From Nannochloris sp. 'desiccata' (lineage: Eukaryota > Chlorophyta > Trebouxiophyceae > Chlorellales > Chlorellaceae), in assembly GCA_019044685.2 (NCBI GenBank), contig JAGTXX020000015.1, forward strand, positions 1,550,001 through 1,614,000: DNA of 64,000 bases, given 5' to 3'. Below are positions 32,680 to 43,325 of this stretch, one piece after another. The notes under the pieces are model-generated. The model was given only the letters and a program-made list of their open reading frames with translations, made no database searches and was not told the DNA's origin. Within the stretch, counting starts at the first letter, position 1. Each line of letters opens with the position of its first letter. The translations under genes were made by a program, and so were the position numbers.

Positions 32680-34254
32680 TTATTTATTGTCGTTATTTTT
32701 ATTAATATTTGTCTTGTTGACGCTAGGTGCAGGAGCCTCCGCCGCTGCTGCTGCCGCTGGTGGCGGCATGGTTGGCATTAAACCTGGTGGCATGGCTACA
32801 GAGGGAGGCATACCATAAGGAGGGATTACCATTGGAGGCCATTGCGGTGCCATCCAGGGCATTCCAGGCATCGCAGGGGGTGGTGCTCCTTGTTGAGGTT
32901 CTTGTTTTACGCTGTCACAATTGGCACCGCCGGCACTACCTCCACGGCCAGAGGCGGTCCTGGCTGCTGCTGTCTGGTACACAGCTGCTGCTGCAGCGGG
33001 AATAGGCCATCCTGTAGGTGGAAATCCACCATATCCATATCCAGGCCACATGCCGGGCACAGCATATGGAGGAGGGGCAACATACCCTGCCGCCGCTGCT
33101 GCGTGAAATTGTGCTTGCATTGCAGCAGCCGCTTGCGGGTTTTGTTGTGCTGCAAACCAATCCGTAGAATACGGAGGCATATGCATTGCTAAGGCTGCAC
33201 CACCGGCACCAGCGAGGCCGCCTCCGCCTCCGCCACCAGCAGTGACTTTACTATTAGCATGCTTATCATTGGTATTGCGATGGTTGTTGCCAGTTTCTGC
33301 ATTGTCAACACCAGCATCGGTTCTAATACGTTTAATACGTCTTCCTTCTACTGCACCGTCTTCTGATGCTTCACTCATTTGAGGTCGTTGATTCACCGTG
33401 ACATTGGTCTTGGCTGCTAGAGCACCAGGATGATGTTGATGCAGTAAACCAAACGCAGCTGCTGCTGCTGCAGGGTCAGCAAGCGAAGTATTTGCCGTCA
33501 GTTTAGTAAGTGAATCTCTACCATTGACAATAGGACCGCCAGCAACGGCAGAAGCTAAATGAGAGAAATCTACTGGTGCAGGAAAGGGTAACGTAGGAAT
33601 GATGCCAGGAGGTATGAGCCCAGGAATTACTGGAGGAATAACAGGAGGCATCATTGGAGGGATCATTCCATGAGCTAGTAAACCATTTGGTTTTGTTACC
33701 GCAGCTGCCGCCATGGTAATTGCCGCTAGTGCAGGATCGACATAAGGAGGCAGCGAACCTGCAGAGAAGCCACCTCCTCCAGATAAAGAATCATCTTGAG
33801 AACGCGCTCCTTTCGTTCTACGACGGCCAGCACCTACTGGCACGTCTCTAAGTGTGCCCCCAGCAGTCCAATAGCGTTGGCATCCTTTGCAGTAATATCG
33901 GGGCTGTTTGATGTTGTAGTTGTTATAATAGCAGAATTTAGTTTCTGTACTATTGCAACGAGGGCATGGCTGTATACCTGTCGGACGAGGCAGTTTGGGT
34001 CTACCGCTGCCATCTCCTCCTCCAGAGCCAGTTGCATTGCCGTTGCCATTGGCTTCTGCTTCAGCCTCGGCAGCTCTTGCAGCATCTTCTTCTGTTGATG
34101 ATGGTGGGCCTAAGTCAACTCTGTTATTGGCATCGCCATCGACTTGTTGTTCTGCATGTTGGGTTTCTGAAGGCTTTTCAACACTCTCACTAAAATCATT
34201 CTTCTTGCCTGCATTCGGCGTTGTTGCTGCCTCCTGCGCCTCTTTCCCGCTCAT
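32680..34254 (-). CDS. Dof-type zinc-finger transcription factor
   Basis: A 524-residue intronless ORF with one Dof domain near residues 93-145. The single zinc finger follows C-x2-C-x21-C-x2-[19 protein letters not shown], then [21 protein letters not shown] and the basic GAGRRRTK tail. Dof factors bind AAAG cores and are confined to green plants and green algae, so this is one of the best lineage markers in the window. Outside the domain the protein is low-complexity: an acidic Ala/Glu N-terminus, and Pro/Ala/Met/Gly-rich C-terminal two thirds with runs such as P-P-M-M-P-P. These could serve as transactivation regions (inference). The target genes are unknown. The start is the first ATG at 34254; the frame reaches upstream only to a TTG. 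Confidence 0.94.
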   Translation of the reverse strand: MSGKEAQEAATTPNAGKKNDFSESVEKPSETQHAEQQVDGDANNRVDLGPPSSTEEDAARAAEAEAEANGNGNATGSGGGDGSGRPKLPRPTGIQPCPRCNSTETKFCYYNNYNIKQPRYYCKGCQRYWTAGGTLRDVPVGAGRRRTKGARSQDDSLSGGGGFSAGSLPPYVDPALAAITMAAAAVTKPNGLLAHGMIPPMMPPVIPPVIPGLIPPGIIPTLPFPAPVDFSHLASAVAGGPIVNGRDSLTKLTANTSLADPAAAAAAFGLLHQHHPGALAAKTNVTVNQRPQMSEASEDGAVEGRRIKRIRTDAGVDNAETGNNHRNTNDKHANSKVTAGGGGGGGLAGAGGAALAMHMPPYSTDWFAAQQNPQAAAAMQAQFHAAAAAGYVAPPPYAVPGMWPGYGYGGFPPTGWPIPAAAAAVYQTAAARTASGRGGSAGGANCDSVKQEPQQGAPPPAMPGMPWMAPQWPPMVIPPYGMPPSVAMPPGLMPTMPPPAAAAAAEAPAPSVNKTNINKNNDNK

Positions 34255-34795
34255 AAACAAACCAACAGGAGCCGATCTGCGCGTAGAACACGAAGAGATA
34301 GATTATTGTTAGCGACATTCAAGAGGTTTGAGTGCGTTCGCTGGCTGCCCACAAAGAAATTGGGAGTGCATGCAATGATTAGTTATTAAATTCACTTACT
34401 TCGGCTCTTTATCCTTTGGAGTCGCTCAGTATCTCGTTAGATGTCTACGGAAGTTCCCAATATGTACCGAATATGTACGTTTAGCGAGCGCGATGTCACA
34501 AAATTAAAAGCTGGATGAACCTTTCGATGCTGAAGCGTGCCAGAGAGATGTGTGGACGAACACGAGCTTTGCGTCTGTGTTAGAGTAATAATGCACCAAA
34601 TATAAATATATGGTTCATTTCAAAAGGCGATCTAAAGGCAAAGGCCAGCTTGCAATTTACGGTAAAAAAATTGCGTCAAAAAAGCAAAAAAGGGTTTGGA
34701 CGGCTGAGAATCGTTGAAGAGCTTTTGAGCAAATCCAAGTGCCACCTCAGCTGAAAAGTTACAAGAAAGATTTTTTTTTTGAATTAGCATTAAAC
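34255..34795. other. Upstream region of Dof gene and 3' flank of PP7-like gene
   Basis: About 540 bases. It contains the Dof promoter (gene reads leftwards) and the 3' end of the phosphatase transcript. A poly-T run of nine to ten bases lies near 34770-34779. No RNA gene or ORF is supported. Confidence 0.5.
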
Positions 34796-36241
34796 TCAAG
34801 CATGTGTGCGCCATTTCGTTGGGGAGGACCCTCTGGAGCTTGCCCGTGGCGTTTCACCCCCTCCAGACGCTCCCACCATTGCCGCTTTCGGCGAGGTTGG
34901 AATAGCCTTTCTTGGCGATGATACAGCCTGTTTTTTAGCCGGTTTCTGCACCTTGTCAACATCATCAACTACTTTACTGACAACCTCGTCAACCTCTTCT
35001 CCCTGTCCTTCTCTCTTCCTTCCTTTCTTTTCTTCCCTTACGTCTGTCATCCCGGAGGCGGTGCTCGGCACCTCCTCAAGCTCTTCATCAGAATCATTGA
35101 TATATAAATCATAATACGGTGTCGCCTTAGGGCGGGGCAATGCCGCTTCGTATTGCTTCATCACTGGAGTATCATAATCAGGTCCAGACAACACGGCAAC
35201 TGCTGCTTTATTTTTATATCGATCAACACCATCGGCCATGAATTGCGGGTAGTCGGGGGCACTGAAAATAGTTAATAAACGGCCAGCTGGGGTAACATGA
35301 TCCTCTGTATACCCATCCAACATATTACCCATATCCTCCCGGTCATCACGGGCGTCAGGACCTTCGTGGGAACGTAATATTAATTTTAAATTATTATCTC
35401 GTAAGAATCTTTCAGTGATTTCGGGGCCAAAAGTCATCCCAATCCCTCTTGCAACGTTTTCTAAAAAGCCTGGAGTCTTTGTAGGGTCAGACCACTGTAC
35501 ATCTGCAGCTAAACGAGATGCACCAATCCCATCAGGATCAAGACCGCCTTTAGATGCCTTTCTCAAATCTTCTAAATTGCCAACGACACACTCATCGACT
35601 TTTCTTTTATTTTTGCCAGTTGCGCGGGAAGGTTGCTTTCTGAAAAGACCTCCATGCAGCACCAACGTGTTTTTCTTAATCAACGCGGATAAAGGTAACA
35701 CTGCAAATAACTTTTTGCATGCCGCAAAGACATTCTTCCACCCAGATTTACCGTATTTGGCTTCTAACTCTCCCTTGAAGCCGTAGAGCATAGTACACGT
35801 CACTGTTTCGTGATTACCGCGAAGCATAAATACTTTATTGGGAAAGGCGAGCTTCCAGAGACAGAATAATACCAATGTTTCTATTCCCCAAGCACCACGA
35901 TCAACGAAATCACCGTTGAAAATATACATCCTGTCTTCAGATGGAGTACCAGCAATTTCAAACAAGCGACAGGCATCGTGAAACTGACCATGGGTATCTC
36001 CAACAACAACTACAGAGGTGGCTGGAGATGACGGGTTGACCTCCACTAGCGCTGCTTCTTGGAAGACGAGACGCTCGGTGCGTTGCAAGATTGAGATCAA
36101 AGTTTGTTTGGGGAGGACCTCTTGCAGTGCGCTAGCTCCTTTCCATGTTGATTTCTCAATCACAGCTTGAGCTTCGGCTATCCAACCAGGTGTTATCAAC
36201 GAGGGAAGTTCAAGTGGGTCTTGTTTGACTTGATCGCCCAT
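34796..36241 (-). CDS. PP7-like serine/threonine protein phosphatase
   Basis: A 481-residue PPP-family phosphatase on the minus strand. Metal-binding motifs are all present: GDTHGQFHD, NGDFVDRGAWG, MLRGNHET, then HGGLFR, LILRSHEGPDARDD and FSAPDYPQF. The spacing, with an insert between GNHE and HGG and before RSHEG, resembles the plant PP7 / RdgC (PPEF) branch. No EF-hand is seen, as in plant PP7. The last ~90 residues are a Lys/Glu/Ser-rich tail with TSPKAA and SSPRKA sites. Plant PP7 is nuclear and linked to light and heat responses; a nuclear role here is inference supported only by the basic tail. The start ATG at 36241 is chosen since the upstream extension lacks ATG. Confidence 0.87.
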   Translation of the reverse strand: MGDQVKQDPLELPSLITPGWIAEAQAVIEKSTWKGASALQEVLPKQTLISILQRTERLVFQEAALVEVNPSSPATSVVVVGDTHGQFHDACRLFEIAGTPSEDRMYIFNGDFVDRGAWGIETLVLFCLWKLAFPNKVFMLRGNHETVTCTMLYGFKGELEAKYGKSGWKNVFAACKKLFAVLPLSALIKKNTLVLHGGLFRKQPSRATGKNKRKVDECVVGNLEDLRKASKGGLDPDGIGASRLAADVQWSDPTKTPGFLENVARGIGMTFGPEITERFLRDNNLKLILRSHEGPDARDDREDMGNMLDGYTEDHVTPAGRLLTIFSAPDYPQFMADGVDRYKNKAAVAVLSGPDYDTPVMKQYEAALPRPKATPYYDLYINDSDEELEEVPSTASGMTDVREEKKGRKREGQGEEVDEVVSKVVDDVDKVQKPAKKQAVSSPRKAIPTSPKAAMVGASGGGETPRASSRGSSPTKWRTHA

Positions 36242-36861
36242 CTTGCCAAAGCTATGGAAGAGAAGTTGAAAGATGGCGATCGCCAGCAAAATAGAATAGA
36301 TTTGGTCAATAGGAATAAATTAATAGTTAGTTTGCAATGCCTGGCGCTGTGTAGAGATCCCATATTTGAATCCTTGCAACCCCAGTTTTCCTTTTCTGTC
36401 TTTGCGTTCATCGCGATTGGCAGTAGAGCGCATTCTCTGTGCTAAAGGCTGTAATTCTCTCTCTCTCTCTCAACCCCAGTTTTCCATCATAGTCATTCAT
36501 ATGATATTCAATATGAATGATCTCTCTCTCTGAGGGAGTCTTCTTTCATCAGACTGCAGAAAATGAATATTTCATTTTAGTTAAGATTGAACTAGCTACG
36601 TAGATGTAAAGGTGCCGGACTTCAACTTGTTGGTGGACCAAAACCAACCTTACAAGTTACGATCATGAAGCAAGAAGCCTCAGATTTGCAGGGATTGTTT
36701 TGCACGTGCTTGGAGATTCGGGTCTTCGGGAATATAGGCTGAAACCTGCATCACGAGGAAACTTTAAATACGAGGAGCGTTTTGGTGGCGTCGGTGTGAT
36801 ACCTTTGAAAGATTTTGATCCGAGAGCCCCGAACTGACTTCGCCAGAGGAAGTAGAGCTCC
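36242..36861. other. Intergenic between PP7-like gene and nuclease-like pseudogene
   Basis: About 620 bases carrying the PP7-like promoter and the repeats described at 36377-36520. The part from 36660 to 36861 may include decayed 5' sequence of the adjacent pseudogene, but no frame is intact. Confidence 0.45.
36377..36520. repeat. Direct repeat, CT microsatellite and hairpin cluster
   Basis: CAACCCCAGTTTTCC occurs twice (36377-36391 and 36471-36485). A CT-rich run lies just before the second copy (about 36456-36470). A hairpin TCATTCATAT / ATATGAATGA with an eight-base loop spans 36493-36520 and is followed by another CT run. Confidence 0.7.
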
Positions 36862-37675
36862 ATGATGGCACAGATTTGTCCTCATAACCCCGTTTACGGA
36901 CGACTTCGCGGAGCGGGTAAGTCTTGCTTCATTTTCCTCGTCATTCGCTTTTTTTCAACCTGACGATTCTAATATTTTCTATTTTTGATTCTGATTGCAG
37001 ATTAAAAGCTTAGAAGGCTGGAAGGCGACTTAAACTGCAGGTTATGAGCGGCAGCTGGTGGCGGTTGCCGTGAACTATTTGGTGGAGAAGGGCCCCTTCT
37101 GACACGTCAACGTAGAGCCCCTTTGTGAAAAGAAGATATTTGGCCCAAATGGAAAGTATCGCGAGATATACGCAGGCTCCATTGCGAAAAATTGTGCCGT
37201 AGTGGTAGAGTACAAGATTAAGATGGATAAAGATGCCGCTATCCAACTTGCTAGCGCGGTGGATTTTATCGAGTGAGTATGTAGAAATAATTTTTGTCCC
37301 ATTGCTTTTTATTCATGACTTTTTCCCTCGAATATTCCAACTTTTCTTAACCGTGGCTTTGTTTCTGTAGGAAGTATAAGGAGGAGGGCGTAGAATCGAT
37401 GGCTAAGTTCAAGGGGAAGCGGATCATTGGCCTCTTGGCTGGCCGTATGCAGACGAGTGATACCAAGAACAAACTCGAAGTGGACACTATCTTGCAGGTT
37501 GAAGGGCTTGAAAAACGCTTTTTCCAGGCATACTACGCTCCTGACCCCTGTAGTCCTTTCCAAACTTCAGGGACTTTCCCTCTTTGTGCAGGTCCCGGTG
37601 GCCCGGATGCCAGCCCCCGAAATGGCACTGCCACCACCACCCCTGCTGCACCGCCTCGCAGAGTTAGGCAGGTAG
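36862..37675 (+). pseudogene. Decayed PD-(D/E)XK nuclease-like gene
   Basis: A coding-like region with preserved splice signals but broken frame. A possible first exon is 36862-36916. A second, 37001-37272, reads YERQLVAVAVNYLVEKG and then IFGPNGKYREIYAGSIAKN followed by CAVVVEYKIKMDKDA. It is interrupted by in-frame TAA at 37031-37033 and TGA at 37100-37102. The third exon (37371-37497) continues in frame with FKGKRIIGLLAGRMQ, and a short last exon may be 37592-37675. The order REI-x-G...VVVEYK...KGKxIxGxLAG resembles uncharacterised PD-(D/E)XK nuclease-like families, which are often spread by mobile DNA. The acidic residue normally before the Gly is not seen (REIYAG), consistent with decay. 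Assignment is by pattern only. Sequencing error or recoding of TGA is less likely, because two different stop codons occur. Confidence 0.55.
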
Positions 37676-38661
37676 CTATCCCAATGCGCAGAGCGCAGTT
37701 TCAGACACGCCCGCGCCTCGTGAAGTTTGCTGGCTTCAAACTTTCTAGCTTGATTTAGGAGAGCCAGTAAGCTTGAGAGTCTGCTTGTTACCTAGCTTGC
37801 TATCCATTTTATCTAGATTGCCATCAAAGTAACCTACCAAACCAATCACCAACGCAGCTACCGTTAGCAGACCCGAGAGTCTGCAAGGCGGGTGATGGGC
37901 ATGGCATGCCATTTTACTTTCTTCGTTTCCTTTTTATTTAAACTCTTTTTCTCTTTTATTAAATACTAGTAGTAGCTCTACAGCATCAGGGCCCAAAACG
38001 AATATTAAATTACTGTGTTTCTCTCAGCTTCCTTCTGTTTCTATTATTCAGTTCCTTAAATCTTTTTGCACTCGATGGGATGGTATTGCTTAGCTAGTAT
38101 TGCAATTTATCATCATCATCATCTCTCTATTCTTGTAATTTTCAAGTAATAGTATCATTTTTTACATATGGCATAATAAAAACTATGCAGACGAGCACTA
38201 TTTGTTGTAGTTAGCGAAAGAAAGCATTGCAGTGGTGGCTAGAGGGCGGCGGTGGCGGCGACGAGAATAGGCAGGATATTCTCATTGAGAATTTCTCAAG
38301 GCAGCAGCGACTCGGCCAAAAGGAAATAGGGCGTCTCCAATTTTCCACCAAATGCTGAAAAAGGCGTATATTAAATGCAATTCCTCAGCTTTCTTCCAGC
38401 CTCGCTTTCAATGAAACTTTCATCTCCCTCCGACTCCACAGGCTTCTCCACCGAGGCGAGTCCCTCGGAGGCGAGTCGCAAAATAACGAAAGAAGTTCTT
38501 CTTTGAACTGCAAACTTCTCTACAAAACCTCGCTTGATGCATTTAATAGTTCTTTACCATTACACATCATAAATACACAAACTCATCGAGGACCTGGTAA
38601 CACGTCAGGGTCCTCATCATATCTTTGGGCATCTAAAGCAATCAAAATAAGATAAGGCCAG
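37676..38661. other. Intergenic between pseudogene and CBP80
   Basis: Nearly 1 kb without a supported gene. It holds a small inverted repeat ATTCTC/GAGAAT near 38278-38292 and a repeated GAGGCGAGTC around 38451-38476. The last part is presumably the CBP80 promoter. No snRNA or tRNA pattern was recognised. Confidence 0.5.
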
Positions 38662-41302
38662 ATGGGTGACGCTTACGGCGGCAGAGGTATGGGTGGCAGA
38701 GGCCACCGTGGTGGCTTTAAGCGCAGAAGGGAAGAGGAACAGCCCGTAGATCCTATCAGAATTCTGCTAGCTAATCTGATGGGAATTGGTGACGACACCA
38801 TGCCTGTAAGTTTTTATTATTTGATTTAATCAAGCCCTCAAGGACAAAAGCAATCATAGAAAACAAATACATATATCCGCAATTTTGTGTTTACATTTCT
38901 AAATCTTCTCGCAGAAACTCGAGGTGAACAAAGAACTGGTCTCATCTGTCGTTAAAAACATCAAGAGGGAATCAAGGACCAACCCGCTCATTGTCCGTTC
39001 CATGCTCATCAACTGTGCAGTCCAGCTCCCAGCCAAGGTATCTATCTATAGTCTCATCATTGGAATCATTAATGTCGACGAACCTGCGTTTGTAGCTGAA
39101 ATATTGGAACAAGCTGGATCTGAATTGAACGACGCTTTGCAAGACCCAAAATTATTTCGCAAAGCACGACTTTTACTGCGTTTTCTAACGTCTTTGGTCG
39201 TTCCAGGCGTAGTGCAACCATCGTCTATTTTGTCCTCATTGAAAACTCTGGTTGATGTTGCAGTAAGTACAGCTCATGCGTCCCTTAATAGTGCTAGCGA
39301 TACTGACGGCCGCACTTGGCAACCATATACAGATCAACTAGTATACATGGCTTTGATGGCTATTCCCTTTGGTGGCAGTGAACTTTCTGCAGCTTCAGGT
39401 GCTGCTCTGAATGAACTTGTCGCTGCAGCCGATATTTATTTAGAAAAGCGTCCTCGTTCTTCTCAACCGGGCCTCCGCCCTTTTGCCGCGAGCGTGACTG
39501 AAAATGACATACTTGCTGAATCTGATAATGGCGGTGCCAGTTTTATTTCAGAACTTGTCACAGCAGTTAAAACTATGATCGACAGTGAATCATGGCATTT
39601 GGAAGGTATTCCTAGAGTTCATATCGATGTAGAGGCTACTCTAGCAACTGCACCACAAACACACACCATCACCACTCCAGTTGTTGCTGCTACCGCTCCA
39701 GTGAAGATACCCCAAGGTGCTTCTGACACTCTGGCTGGTGCTTTGGTATTACAAGCTTTCCCTCCTCGTGGTATTCTTCGTTTATTAGAGGATAAGCATA
39801 CATTAAACGACCGGCTCGTTATAGAACGTATCGTGGCTGAGGATTACATGACTGATACAGTAGCGTGGTTTGAAGGGGATCGAGTAGAATGTGCAAAACA
39901 TCTTGCAGGTTTGTTACCCATCCCTTACTCATTTGAACCTTTACTATGTGAAGTTATGTTTAGTCAAATGTTGCGATTGCCTAATCCTGAATTTAAACCC
40001 ATCATGTATTGTACTTTGATGGTTGATTTGTGCAAATTGCTTCGGATGTTCCCGAGAGCAATGAGTGCTTGTATTCGTGAGTGCTTTGCAAGAATGAACG
40101 TAATGGACCCTGCACTGCGTGAACGTTTAGCTGAGTGGTTGGCCTATCATCTATCTAATTTCGAGTACCTTTGGCCTTGGGCCAAGTGGGCACACGTCCT
40201 CGAAGCGCCTGCCTATGACGGACAGCGCCGGTTTTGTGTCGCAGTAATGAATAGAATGGTTAGATTATCCTATTGGGATCGTGTACAAGCTGTCGTACCT
40301 GAAGAATTTAGAGTTTTGCTTCCTCCTAAACCTGAAGTCACTCCATTACCACCACCTGCTGGGGAAGGTGAAGCGGAAAATGGTGCTGAAGATGTTGATG
40401 CCGACAGGGAAGGTGCATGGGCGGCGGCGGCATTGAAACTCGTTCGCAGTAAAGCTTCTGCTGAAGAAATCGATGCTTGGATCGCTGAAAATAAATTGGA
40501 AGACGTACTTTCAGGTGGTAAAGTTGGTGTTTTACGTATGTGGCTGCGTTGTCTCCTGGTAGCTGGTGCAAAATCATATACGCACATGAACATTGCCTTG
40601 GAAAGGTACTTTGGGCCTGTTGCTTTACTTTCTAGAGAGACCGGCCTTGAAGGACAGATAGCTATTGTAGACGCAACCGCACAAACATGGACGTTGAACC
40701 CACAGCGTGCTGTTATGGCTGTTGATCGATTAATGACACTTAGATTAATCTCTGCAGAAGCTATCATCAGTTGGGTCTTTGAGAAAGATGGTGTGAGAAA
40801 AATTCAAGATCAATCTCGAAGCGGAATGGCCTGGGAAATGCTTCGTAAGGCCGTGCACAAAACTATTGCGCGTGTAGAAGATGCAACTGAAGATTTAGCC
40901 GCAGGAAGGGCTGCAGTAGAGGCTGCAAAAGAAGGCAAAGGAGGAGATTTGGCAGAAGCGGAGGCGGCTTTGCCTGAAAAGGAAGCATATTTGGAAGAGA
41001 CAACTTCTCAACAAAAGGGTGCTGTGATGCAAGTGTTGAGGTGTTTTGCTGATGCGCTGGCAGAAGGTGGATTTGCTGGTCCTGATAAGGATGCAGAAGC
41101 TGAAGATGGAGAAGGCATGGCACTTGATGCTGATTCAACAGAGGGGACTATCCTTCGGGATTACATTATAGCGAGTTTGAGATCGTTTTTACGTGAGTAT
41201 CACGTACAAGCTGCGGAGTTGGAACAGCAAATCCAAGCAGATATCTTGGCAATAGGCGGTGATGAAGTGAAAGAAGTTGTCGAAGTGCAACTCAAGATGT
41301 AA
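38662..41302 (+). CDS. CBP80: Nuclear cap-binding protein 80 kDa subunit (CBC large subunit)
   Basis: The large, MIF4G-repeat subunit of the nuclear cap-binding complex, which with CBP20 binds the m7G cap and promotes splicing, export and small RNA processing. Two exons (38662-38805, 38915-41302) give about 843 residues. The N-terminus is a short Gly/Arg-rich motif (GGRGMGGRGHRGGFKRRR), likely a nuclear localisation signal. It is followed by alpha-helical repeats: a first MIF4G-like region, then the strongly conserved IMYCTLMVDLCKLL and LAYHLSNFEYLWPWAKW. An acidic linker follows (EGEAENGAEDVDADREGA). A family-typical late region includes MTLRLISAEAIISWVFE. Length is near plant CBP80 (~850). 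The first exon is only 48 codons. Confidence 0.93.
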
Positions 41303-41530
41303 GGAGAAGAAATCCTTCAAGGAGAGCGGAGAGAAGATGTGTATTAGACACTGCTTTTGCTTTTCAATATTATTGACTAAAAACTTGTAAATTTACCACC
41401 GTCAATTGATCGATATATGTATAGCATAAAGTAGAACTTAAATTTCCTGCAGAGTCATGAACTCTGTTTAATCTTTTATGATCACTTTGCGAAATTAAAA
41501 GGAGATAACTGATCAGACCAGGTAGCACCC

Positions 41531-43019
41531 ATGAGTTTAGGCTATGCAGAGAAATTGAGCTATCGCGAAGACTTGGGCGGCCAGCTTGGGGCCCCTGAAT
41601 GCTTTGATTCCCCTGAGGAAGTTGATCGCAAGGTGACATTGTTGGCCGAGCTTGTCAGGAAATCTCAGAGGATAGTCGCTTTCACCGGTGCAGGCATCAG
41701 CACTGCATGTGGTATACCAGATTTTAGAGGACCTTCGGGAATTTGGACTTTGCAGAGAGCTGGGAAACCTCTTCCACGCCCAAAAGTGTCTTTTGCCGTC
41801 GCCCGTCCTAGTTTCACCCATGCCGCTCTTGTGACCCTCATGGACAGCGGAAAACTCACCTACATAGTGAGCCAAAATGTAGATGGCCTTCATCTTCGTT
41901 CTGGGGTCCCGCGTCATAAAATTGCAGAGCTCCATGGCAACTGCTTTTCAGAGCGGTGTAGCAACACAAAGTGCAAATTAGAATACATAAGAGAATTTGA
42001 AGTAGAAACTGTGGGCTTTAAACCGACAGGACGTAGCTGCACTTCCTGTGGTAGTAAGCTACATGATCACGTGTTAGATTGGGAAGATGCTTTGCCCGTA
42101 GATGAACTGGAAGCTTCAGAAAAACATGCGAGAGAGGCTGACCTGGCTATTTGTCTAGGAACAAGCTTGCAGATTACTCCAGCTTGTAATTTGCCTTTGA
42201 AAACAATCCGTAAGACAAAGACTAAACAAGAAGGTGAGTGGAGATCACTTCATTTTATTTCTGTTACTCATTCGCAGTTGATTAGGTAATTTAATTAGCT
42301 GCAGTTCTTTTTTTTTACCCTCTGACGCTTCCAGTTTGTTTTATCCTGTCCCTACAGCTGGAAAGCTAGTGATTATCAACTTGCAACGGACGCAGCACGA
42401 CAATAAAGCCGAGAAATCAGGTGGAGTAGTCATCAGAGCCAAGGCTGACGAAGTTATGAGGCTTTTGATGTCAAAATTAGAGATATCAGTGCCTCCGTAT
42501 ATCAGAGAAGTGAGCGTCAACGTCAAGCATCATTTAGAAATGAAAGAAGGAGAGAGTAATTCCGAATCAGATACCGTAAATGCATTAAAAGACGCCTTTA
42601 TTACTTTTAAACTTGCTATTCATAGTAGACATGGTCCTGAATGTGCTTTGCCGATGATACGCTCTGTTAGTTTCCATTTTAAGGGAGGCGGGACCACGCA
42701 GCCGATGGTTTGTGCACAACCGCCTTTTGAAGTTGAAAAGCAGGTAGCCAACCACGAAGAGTGCATTGTCAAGATAACTGTGCAATTGGAAGAAGCTGAC
42801 GGGATAGATGATGTGAGTATGGTGTATACTGGCGCCAAAGAAGCTTTGTTGCAGCTTAAAAATGAGCATAAAGGGTCGGTGGGAATGACGATACCTGTTG
42901 GTGGGCATAAAGGGGAGCAAAGATGGACTTTTGTTAGCCAAATTGTGCAGTATCATCCTGAAGAGGAAAAGGAAGAGGATGGGAAGGACAGGGGTGGTAA
43001 AAAAGCAAGGCTAAAATGA
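41531..43019 (+). CDS. SRT1: Class IV sirtuin, SIRT6/plant SRT1 type
   Basis: An NAD-dependent protein deacylase of the SIRT6/SIRT7 class, found on chromatin. Two exons (41531-42233 and 42358-43019) give about 454 residues. NAD-binding motifs are [16 protein letters not shown] (GAGIS at 53-57) and [12 protein letters not shown]. The catalytic His lies in ELHGN (H135). Zinc cysteines appear as ERCSNTKC and [13 protein letters not shown] and GTSLQITPA are diagnostic of SIRT6/SRT1. The first zinc pair is spaced C-x4-C rather than the usual C-x2-C, which is mildly unusual. After the sirtuin core a ~200-residue C-terminal region, as in plant SRT1 (473 aa), ends in a Lys-rich stretch ([11 protein letters not shown]) that is probably a nuclear signal. 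Confidence 0.93.
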
Positions 43020-43325
43020 GAAATTAAGACTTCTTGTAAACAACAGTAAATTTGCAAAAGTTTGGGTGATCATGATCAATGATTGGAAAACACGTTTAGC
43101 CAAGAGAGAAAACCTTTGAGATCTTCCAACCGTGCCCAATTGCGCATAAATATTTCTGTCAAGATAACTTTTAAGCTGAGAAGGCCTGCCGCCAAACCAG
43201 CTCTAGTATATTCTCGGCATTTGAAGCTAAATTAAGCTTGCAAAGTCGGGTCGAAAGACAATAACCAATACACATTTAAGCAGCGTCTATAGAAGTATAC
43301 TACCCTTATAATAGTTTTAGGGAAG
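43020..43325. other. Intergenic between sirtuin and LeuC genes
   Basis: About 300 bases; presumed sirtuin 3' UTR and LeuC promoter. Nothing else recognised. Confidence 0.5.

Noticed and set aside
32727..33192. Leu/Gln-rich frames opposite the Dof gene
   Set aside because: Shadows of the Pro/Ala/Gly-rich coding strand.
37030..37102. Selenocysteine or stop-codon recoding to rescue the nuclease-like gene
   Set aside because: Two different stops (TAA and TGA) occur, and a core acidic residue is also missing; decay is simpler.
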